Below, in pieces: positions 27,929 through 33,960 of a stretch of DNA of 64,000 bases. Both the position numbers and the translations under genes were made by a program. Source of the DNA: Haemophilus parainfluenzae (GTDB taxonomy: Bacteria > Pseudomonadota > Gammaproteobacteria > Enterobacterales > Pasteurellaceae); the NCBI RefSeq assembly GCF_014931275.1, contig NZ_CP063110.1, forward strand, positions 1,100,001-1,164,000. Reading direction: 5' to 3'. The notes beneath the pieces were generated by a model. The model had not been told where the DNA came from and searched no databases. It was given only the letters and a program-made list of their open reading frames with translations. Positions within the stretch are counted from its first letter, which is position 1; each line of letters begins with the position of its first letter.

Positions 27929-28819
27929 ATGAAGAAAATTGTTTATATTGATATGGATAATGTGATGGTTGATTTTCCGTCTGGTATTGCAAAATTAGAT
28001 GAGAAAACCAAGCAAGAGTATGAAGGTCGATATGATGAAGTTGAAGGTATTTTCAGCTTAATGGAACCCATGCCAAACGCCATTTCTGCCGTTCATAAAT
28101 TGATGAAGAAATATCATATTTACGCACTTTCTACCGCGCCTTGGCATAATCCATCGGCGTGGAGTGATAAAGTGAAATGGATTCAGCATTATTTCGGCGA
28201 AGAAAAAGGCTCGGCATTATACAAGCGGTTAATTTTATCTCACCATAAAAACCTGAACCAAGGCGATTATTTAATTGATGATCGCACTAAAAATGGGGCA
28301 GATAAATTCGAAGGCAAACACTTACATTTTGGTACTGAACAATTTGCTAACTGGAACTGTGTACTATCTTACTTAGATTGCGGGCCTTTTACACCAAGTG
28401 ATATTTTGCAAGATTGCTTGAAAAAGCCGACCGCACTTGTGCAAGTTGAAAATGAGGAGCAAAGTCGAATCATTGGTGCTTTTGCAGATCGCTATAAATG
28501 GCAAGTGTTTAATTTGTCATGTGTTTATACGGATGAAACAGCAACCGAACAGAAAACGGTCTATTTAATTATCAGCCCTTATCTCAGTGATGAATTTAAA
28601 ATGCGTATTGAAGCAATGTGTGCTCATATTCAAGCCGAATATGATGTGTTATTACGCTCAAAATCACAGCTAAAACAATATTTCCAACGCCTTTCAGAGA
28701 GGCCATTCTTGCATATTGAAAGCTATACTTATCAACCCCTTTATAAAGCAGGGAATATTTTAGGTATGATGGGAAGAGATAGACAGGTTGATGAAATTTT
28801 AGAACAAAAAGGAGCCTGA
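27929..28819 (+). CDS. 5'(3')-deoxyribonucleotidase-like protein with unknown C-terminal half
   Basis: HAD-fold protein, 296 residues. Residues 1-160 resemble the NT5C family: the nucleophile motif DMDNVMVDF (Asp8, Asp10), LSTAPWHNPSAWSDKVKWIQ as motif II, LILSHHKN with the motif III basic residue, and LIDDRTKNG as the acidic motif. Such enzymes remove phosphate from (deoxy)nucleoside monophosphates. Residues about 170-296 match nothing I recognise. Start is preceded by AGAGAGGG. It lies between the WYL regulator and a sirtuin gene that begins 3 bases after its stop, so nucleotide and NAD-linked chemistry are encoded side by side. Confidence 0.8.
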   Translation: MKKIVYIDMDNVMVDFPSGIAKLDEKTKQEYEGRYDEVEGIFSLMEPMPNAISAVHKLMKKYHIYALSTAPWHNPSAWSDKVKWIQHYFGEEKGSALYKRLILSHHKNLNQGDYLIDDRTKNGADKFEGKHLHFGTEQFANWNCVLSYLDCGPFTPSDILQDCLKKPTALVQVENEEQSRIIGAFADRYKWQVFNLSCVYTDETATEQKTVYLIISPYLSDEFKMRIEAMCAHIQAEYDVLLRSKSQLKQYFQRLSERPFLHIESYTYQPLYKAGNILGMMGRDRQVDEILEQKGA

Positions 28820-28822
28820 AAA

Positions 28823-29533
28823 ATGACAGAAAAAAATAAACCAATTTGCGTGGTATTAACGGGCGCTGGAATTAGTGCCGAAAGTGGTATTCCTACTTTT
28901 AGAGCAGAAGATGGCTTGTGGGCAGGGCATAAAGTAGAAGAAGTTTGTACGCCCGAAGCCTTAAAGAAAAACCGTGCAAAAGTATTGGCGTTTTATAATG
29001 AACGACGTCGTAATGCTCAAGCGGCAGAGCCTAATGCAGCACACTTGGCGTTGGTTGAATTGGAAGCGTTTTATGAAGTTCATATAATCACTCAAAATGT
29101 AGATGATTTACATGAGCGAGCGGGAAGTACTAACGTACTCCATTTACATGGAGAATTGAATAAAGCTCGCAGCAGTTTTAATACCGATTACATTGTTCCA
29201 TGTTTGGGTGATCAACTGTTAGAGGATAAGGATAATCACGGTCATCCAATGCGTCCACATATAGTCTTTTTTGGGGAAAATGTACCTATGTTTCCTAAAG
29301 CAGAAAAGTTAGTGAAAAAGGCAGATATTGTGATTGTTATTGGTACTTCATTACAAGTTTATCCAGCTAATGGATTGGTAAATCTCGCTCCATATGGTTC
29401 ACTTATCTATTTGATCGATCCTAATCCAAATACAGGATTTGTCCGTAAGAAAGTGATTGCAATCAAAGAAAAAGCGGGTGAGGGCGTACCGAAAGTGGTC
29501 GCTGAGTTATTGGAGAAAATTAAAAAATCATAG
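28823..29533 (+). CDS. SIR2-family NAD-dependent deacylase lacking the zinc cysteines
   Basis: Sirtuin of 236 residues. The NAD-binding GAGISAESGIPTFR (residues 14-27), TQNVDDLHERAG and the catalytic His in LHLHGEL (His109) are intact, as are VVIGTSLQVYPA and the late DPNP. The usual four zinc-binding cysteines are missing: the stretch after HGEL has a single Cys (IVPCLG). CobB-like deacylases normally have them, though some bacterial classes do not. Expected activity is removal of acyl groups or ADP-ribose transfer with NAD. It follows the nucleotidase-like gene by 3 bases (AAGGAG in that gene's end) and ends before a UUCG-loop terminator. Confidence 0.9.
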   Translation: MTEKNKPICVVLTGAGISAESGIPTFRAEDGLWAGHKVEEVCTPEALKKNRAKVLAFYNERRRNAQAAEPNAAHLALVELEAFYEVHIITQNVDDLHERAGSTNVLHLHGELNKARSSFNTDYIVPCLGDQLLEDKDNHGHPMRPHIVFFGENVPMFPKAEKLVKKADIVIVIGTSLQVYPANGLVNLAPYGSLIYLIDPNPNTGFVRKKVIAIKEKAGEGVPKVVAELLEKIKKS

Positions 29534-29556
29534 AAAAACAACCGCACTTTTTAAAC

Positions 29557-29580
29557 AAATAGCGACTTCGGTCGCTATTT
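29557..29580. terminator. Bidirectional terminator with UUCG tetraloop
   Basis: AAATAGCGAC and GTCGCTATTT form a perfect 10-bp stem closed by TTCG, ending two bases before the stop codon of the convergent RhuM gene. The GCGAC/GTCGC core resembles the island repeats. Confidence 0.85.
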
Positions 29581-29581
29581 A

Positions 29582-30580
29582 TCATTTATTCTCTTGTTTA
29601 AGCATATGCATAATGAGCCTAATAAGCGTTTCTTTTTGTTTCGGATCAGATTCTGCAACTAATAAAGTGAGTGCTGCAAGCCCAGTATCATTGATAACTG
29701 GGTATCCATTATGATCCAACAAACGCCCATTTCTATGTAAGAAATCTACAAATAAAAATGCGCCACTACGTTTATTACCATCTGAAAAAGGATGGTTCTT
29801 GACGACAAAATAAAGTAAATGCGCTGCTTTTGCTTCAATGCTTGGATAAGCAGGTTCACCAAATACACTTTGATCTAAATTGCCTAAAATCGCAGATAAG
29901 CCATTATCTCGTTCACGTCCAAACAGATCACTTGCTTCACCTTTTGCCATCAGCTGTAATTTTAACTCTGCTAGTGCAGAACAGGCTTCGGCATAAGTCG
30001 GTAATGTACCACCTTGCTGTGTTTGTGGTTCAGTAAGTAAACCTTCATCATATTGTTGTAGCCATAAAAAGGTATGCGTATAACGGCTGACAATATCAAC
30101 TAATCCACGACCGCTTTCTAGCGTTAATTCCGATGAATTTGCCGTTTTTTGAATAAGCGCAAGTGCTTGTTCTAATTTGTGAGCATTTTGCTGTAAACGT
30201 TTTTGGTTAATGGTATAGCCTTGAGTCAGATATTCTTTTAAACGTGCAGTTGCCCAAATTCTAAATTTAGTACCTAAAATAGAATTAACTCTATAGCCCA
30301 CAGATATAATTACATCAAGATTATAGTATTCGATTGTTCGATTAATTTGTCTTTTGCCTTCAATTTGAACTGTTGCATTTTTTGCAACAGTTGCTTCTCT
30401 ATTTAACTCGCCATCAGTATAGATATTGCGTAAATGACGTGAAATAACGGACTTATCTCGCCCAAATAAATCAGCCATCTGCTGTAAACTTAGCCAAACG
30501 GTATCATTTTCAAATCTTACTTCCACTTGCGTTGTGCCATCTTGAGCTTGGTAAATTTCAATCGGATTTTGGTTATTCAT
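29582..30580 (-). CDS. RhuM-family protein with C-terminal Fic/Doc domain
   Basis: 332 residues. The N-terminal RhuM part (about 1-190) begins with a DNA-binding-like segment VWLSLQQMADLFGRDKSVISRHLRNIYTDGEL and contains NLDVIISVGYRVNS and FRIWATARLKEYL. The C-terminal domain carries HPFSDGNKRSGAFLFVDFL (His263), which matches the Doc variant of the Fic motif (NKR) rather than the AMP-transferring GNGR type, so a Doc-like kinase/toxin activity is the better guess. No separate antitoxin gene is adjacent. It runs opposite to its neighbours, with a possible -10 TATAAT at 30603-30598. Confidence 0.88.
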   Translation of the reverse strand: MNNQNPIEIYQAQDGTTQVEVRFENDTVWLSLQQMADLFGRDKSVISRHLRNIYTDGELNREATVAKNATVQIEGKRQINRTIEYYNLDVIISVGYRVNSILGTKFRIWATARLKEYLTQGYTINQKRLQQNAHKLEQALALIQKTANSSELTLESGRGLVDIVSRYTHTFLWLQQYDEGLLTEPQTQQGGTLPTYAEACSALAELKLQLMAKGEASDLFGRERDNGLSAILGNLDQSVFGEPAYPSIEAKAAHLLYFVVKNHPFSDGNKRSGAFLFVDFLHRNGRLLDHNGYPVINDTGLAALTLLVAESDPKQKETLIRLIMHMLKQENK

Positions 30581-30694
30581 ATTCTTTTTCCTAATAAATT
30601 ATATGTATATATAAACAGATAAATGTGCATATTGCAATACAGATAATCTTATTTGCAAACAATCTTCTAAAAATAACCGCTTGTAATATTCGCA

Positions 30695-30711
30695 GCGACA
30701 CGAACTGTCGC
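30695..30711. repeat. Island inverted repeat, copy 2
   Basis: GCGACA-CGAAC-TGTCGC, perfect 6-bp arms. It lies in the 225-base gap between the divergent RhuM gene and the FtsK-gamma/sirtuin operon, 94 bases before the operon's first ATG and upstream of its candidate promoter (TTTACA at 30756, 18 bases, TATATA at 30780). Confidence 0.75.
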
Positions 30712-30805
30712 TTCCTTCCATATAATTTTTTCCATAAAAGAGAGATTTTTTACTTTTTACAAGGCTCTTAAGCCCTTTCTATATAAACAACACAGGAGCA
30801 AACTT

Positions 30806-31005
30806 ATGGCAATGAAAGTGACTTTTAAACGCGATCCGCTTTTTGAGGATGTAAAAAATTCGTGCAACAAGAAAAATTTACATCTGGTTCACGGATTCAA
30901 CGCAAATTTAGTTTAGGCTTTAATCGAGCTGCGAGAATTGTAGAACAACTAGAAGAAGCTGGAATTATTTCACCAATGAAAAATGGACAGAGAAAAGTAT
31001 TATGA
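30806..31005 (+). pseudogene. Small FtsK-gamma-type DNA-binding protein, frameshifted
   Basis: From ATG 30806 (AGGAG 8 bases upstream) the frame reads 18 codons ending DPLFEDVKN, then leaves homology and stops after 36 codons. In the -1 frame from 30859 the sequence continues FVQQEKF and [29 protein letters not shown], the winged helix of the FtsK gamma domain that reads chromosome polarity sites. One missing base, or a -1 slip on A AAA AAT (30853-30859), would restore a protein of about 66 residues. The -1 frame stop overlaps the next gene's ATG (ATGA), so coupling works only if that frame is read. It lacks any translocase motor and is not FtsK itself. Confidence 0.75.
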
Positions 31006-31847
31006 AAAATGATTTAAATTATGCAGTGGAACTTATCCATAAGGCTGATGGCATTTTAATTACTGCTGGTGCAGGAATGAGCGTAGATTCAGGTTTGCCG
31101 GATTTTAGAAGTGTAGGCGGGTTTTGGAATGCCTACCCAATGTTTAAAGGCCACAATATCAATTTTGAAGATATTGCGACGCCATTGGCTTATGAAACTC
31201 ATCAAGAGTTAGCTTATTGGTTTTATGGGCATCGTTTGTCGCAATATCGTGCAACAAGTCCGCATGATGGCTACCAGATTTTAAAACGTTGGGCAGAAAG
31301 CAAACCGCATGGTTATTTTGTTTTTACAAGCAATGTGGATGGGCATTTTCAGAAAGCGGGTTTTGAAGAAGGACGCATTTATGAAGTGCATGGCACACTA
31401 GAGCGTTTACAGTGTGCGCATAATTGCCGGGATCTGAGCTGGTCTGCAAAAGAATTTCAACCTGTGGTAGATAATGAAAATTTGCGCTTATTGAGTGAGC
31501 CGCCTCGTTGCCCTTATTGTCAGCGTTTAGCAAGACAAAATGTGCTTATGTTTGACGATTATTTTTACAGCAGTAATTATCAAAATTTAAAACGAAATAA
31601 GCTCGATTTATGGTTAAAAGAAGTGCAAAATCTCGTCGTCATCGAACTGGGTGCGGGAAAAGCCATTCCAACTGTGCGTCGATTTTCTGAACGTACGGCG
31701 AAAGCAAAAAAGGGTGGATTTATCCGTATTAACCCACAAGATGCAGGTGTGCCGAAAATGCACTTTTTAAGTCTAGAAATGAAGGCGTTAGACGCGCTAA
31801 AAGCGATTGATTGCCTTCTAAATCCTTCTCAACAAGCGGTTGAATAA
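31002..31847 (+). CDS. SIR2-family NAD-dependent protein deacylase with zinc motif
   Basis: 281 residues, clearly different from the sirtuin at 28.8 kb. It has [14 protein letters not shown] (about residues 22-35), [14 protein letters not shown], the catalytic His in EVHGTLE (His130), and two Cys pairs (CAHNC from Cys138 and CPYC about 30 residues later) for structural zinc. Expected to use NAD for deacylation or ADP-ribosylation; in several described defence systems SIR2 domains instead consume NAD. It is coupled to the preceding frame by ATGA and overlaps the PP2C gene start by one base (TAATG). Confidence 0.9.
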   Translation: MKNDLNYAVELIHKADGILITAGAGMSVDSGLPDFRSVGGFWNAYPMFKGHNINFEDIATPLAYETHQELAYWFYGHRLSQYRATSPHDGYQILKRWAESKPHGYFVFTSNVDGHFQKAGFEEGRIYEVHGTLERLQCAHNCRDLSWSAKEFQPVVDNENLRLLSEPPRCPYCQRLARQNVLMFDDYFYSSNYQNLKRNKLDLWLKEVQNLVVIELGAGKAIPTVRRFSERTAKAKKGGFIRINPQDAGVPKMHFLSLEMKALDALKAIDCLLNPSQQAVE

Positions 31848-32599
31848 TGGAAAATTTTTGCGAAATTACCTTCTGCCAACAAATTGGCAGCAACAAGCGA
31901 CATAACCAAGATGCCCTTTTTAATGGCGAGGCGGTGTTTCAATATAAACTCAAAACGGCTGAAAAACGTCTTGAAAACCGACCGCACTTTATTGTGGGCG
32001 TGGCAGACGGTATTTCCAATAGTAACCGACCTGAAAAAGCGAGCAAGTTGGCTATGCAATTATTAAGCCAAATGGAAAGCATAAGTCGTCAAACGATCTA
32101 CGATTTACAATCCAGTTTATCAGCAGAATTAGCTGAGGATTATTTTGGCGCAGCAACCACTTTTGTGGCGGCTGAAATTGATCAAATAACCCGTAAAGCC
32201 AAAATTCTCAGCGTAGGAGATAGTCGTGCTTATTTAATTGATGCACAAGGTAAATGGCAACAAATCACCCAAGATCATTCTATTCTGTCTGAATTATTGA
32301 CTGATTTTCCCGATAAAAAAGAAGAAGACTTTGCCACTATTTATAGTGGCGTTTCTTCTTGTTTAGTTGCGGATTATTCGGAATTTCAAGATAAAATTTT
32401 TTATCAAGAAATTGAAATTCAAAAAGGGGAAAGTTTATTACTGTGTTCTGACGGATTAACAGATGGTCTTTCAGAAGAAATGAGAGAAAAGATTTGGAAA
32501 CAATATGATAATGATAAATCTCGATTGACGGTGTGTCGTAAATTAATTGCGAAACAAGGGTTTTATGATGATTTATCAGTTATAATTTGTGCGTTTTGA
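31847..32599 (+). CDS. PP2C-family serine/threonine phosphatase
   Basis: 250 residues with the complete PPM metal and substrate motifs: KRHNQDALF, VGVADGIS (Asp54), VGDSRAYLID, LLCSDGLTDGL and the final DDLSVIICAF. It would remove phosphate from Ser/Thr residues of a partner. No protein kinase gene is nearby, so the partner kinase is either elsewhere or the target is phosphorylated differently. Its first base is the last base of the preceding sirtuin gene; the nuclease gene follows after 18 bases with AAGGAGCC. Confidence 0.9.
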   Translation: MENFCEITFCQQIGSNKRHNQDALFNGEAVFQYKLKTAEKRLENRPHFIVGVADGISNSNRPEKASKLAMQLLSQMESISRQTIYDLQSSLSAELAEDYFGAATTFVAAEIDQITRKAKILSVGDSRAYLIDAQGKWQQITQDHSILSELLTDFPDKKEEDFATIYSGVSSCLVADYSEFQDKIFYQEIEIQKGESLLLCSDGLTDGLSEEMREKIWKQYDNDKSRLTVCRKLIAKQGFYDDLSVIICAF

Positions 32600-32905
32600 T
32601 TAACCTAAGGAGCCTCTATGGCAAATAATATTAACCAAATTGTTGATTCTTTAATTTCTATCAATCAAGTGATAGAAAATTTTAGATTACAACGAGAAAA
32701 AAATGAGTTGTACGATTCTAATCGTTTTAACCCGTTTCAATTTTTACGAACGGATGAAATGGGATTGTCTAAGATTCTTGCATTTTTATTAGATCCAACA
32801 GAAACACATGGGCAAGGTGATTTATTTCTAAATAGTTTTTTAAAATTTATTGGTAAGCACCAATTTCTAGCTTACCAAAAAGTCAATATTTATTGCGAAA
32901 AAACA

Positions 32906-32965
32906 ACTCAAGAAACAGCTCAGGAAACAGTTCAGGAAACAGCTCAAGAAACAATTCAAGAAAAT
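32906..32965 (+). repeat. Five tandem 12-base units in the nuclease gene
   Basis: Units such as GCTCAGGAAACA repeat five times with a few changes and encode (A/V/I)QET repeats just before the catalytic Asp. As 12 is a multiple of three, copy-number change would alter length without breaking the frame. Confidence 0.9.
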
Positions 32966-33662
32966 CGTCGTCATGATATTTTTATTGAAGGTTTATTAGG
33001 CAATAAAATAGCCTGGGTGATTTCTATTGAAAATAAATTGCAAGGTGCGGTTGATCGGCCAAATCAAATGCATGATTATGCTAAAGATCTCAAAAATTAT
33101 GTTTCAGAGTCTTATTTTCTTATTTATCTTCCTATATTTAGTAATAATCCACCAGAAAAATCTATTTCTGAAAAGGACTGGGCTAAATTAATAAGTGATA
33201 AGAAAGCAATGGTATTATCAGTAAGTATGCTTATACAGTGGCTTGACAATACTATAATTATTGCACCTGCAGTAAAACAATTTTGTAATGATTTTAAGAA
33301 GTTTTTAAGTGAGGATATTATGGGAAATACTCAGAATTCAAATGAATTGATTGAATATCTAATTAATAATGATAAGGCATTGTTTTCAGCATTAACTGTG
33401 CTTGAGACAAAGGAAACACTATATGAAAAACTTATGGCTATGTTAGTTGAACAGTTGAAAATTAGGTTTAATCGGTATACTAAATTAATAAATATTAATT
33501 TTGAATGTGGAGAGGATGAGAGTTTTAATAAAAAAGGATATGGGTTGTATATAGGTAATGATGATTTTGGCGTTTGTATTTACTTTAATAAAAAAGGGCT
33601 TGGTGACGCTTACTATGGTATTTATGCTAATCATGATAATTTATTTAATAATATACTTAATG

Positions 33663-33673
33663 TTTTTTTTTTT
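33663..33673 (+). repeat. Homopolymer of 11 T inside the nuclease gene
   Basis: Eleven T in a row at the point where the coding frame shifts. Twelve (or nine) would join the two frames. Confidence 0.9.
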
Positions 33674-33896
33674 CAGAATTTATTAAAGAGAATGACTTTT
33701 ATGACTCAGACAAGGATGACAATATGCCATTATGGAAATGGCTAGAAGATGAATATGAAGTATGGGATGCGGCAGTTCTTAGTAAGATTCCTAGTGGCGA
33801 GCTAGCGAATTATATTTTCGAATTATGGAAACCATTACTGGAGATCATCTCAAATAACTTAGATAAAATAAAAGAGCTAAAAATGGAAAATTCATA

Positions 33897-33913
33897 GCGA
33901 CATCTTTTGTCGC
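33897..33913. repeat. Island inverted repeat, copy 3
   Basis: GCGACA-TCTTT-TGTCGC, perfect 6-bp arms. Starts on the last base of the nuclease stop codon and lies 47 bases before the AAA ATPase gene. Confidence 0.75.
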
Positions 33914-33924
33914 ACCCCTCACTA

Positions 33925-33960
33925 AAATACTCCTTACTAACCCAGTAAGGAGTATTTTTT
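33925..33960 (+). promoter_or_regulatory. Hairpin that buries the ribosome site of the AAA gene
   Basis: AAATACTCCTTACT (33925-33938) pairs perfectly over 14 bp with AGTAAGGAGTATTT (33944-33957); loop AACCC; six T follow up to the base before ATG 33961. It looks like an intrinsic terminator, but its 3' arm contains the only Shine-Dalgarno (AAGGAG, 33947-33952, 8 bases before ATG). It should therefore block transcription into, or translation of, the ATPase gene unless opened. Confidence 0.85.

Larger units (their letters stand above)
32618..33897 (+). pseudogene. PD-(D/E)XK nuclease superfamily protein, out of frame at an 11-T run
   Basis: The first frame gives 348 codons before the T run, with a nuclease core of Asp120 in RRHDIFIE and ISIENKLQG (Glu138, Lys140), as in PD-(D/E)XK proteins annotated in defence islands. 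At the 11 T (33663-33673) the homologous-looking frame changes: as sequenced it stops at 33745, whereas with one more T it continues SEFIKEND to the TAG at 33895-33897, about 425 residues. That suggests a slipped-strand switch, or a disrupted gene or sequencing error. The gene is visibly more AT-rich than its neighbours, has no uptake signal and contains a 12-base tandem repeat. It lies between PP2C and the AAA ATPase. Confidence 0.75.

Noticed and set aside
30806..31005. Reading the FtsK-gamma sequence as part of a nearby ftsK gene
   Set aside because: No translocase motor or membrane domain lies upstream; an ATG with a good ribosome site starts just 53 codons before the winged helix ends, so it is a separate small gene.
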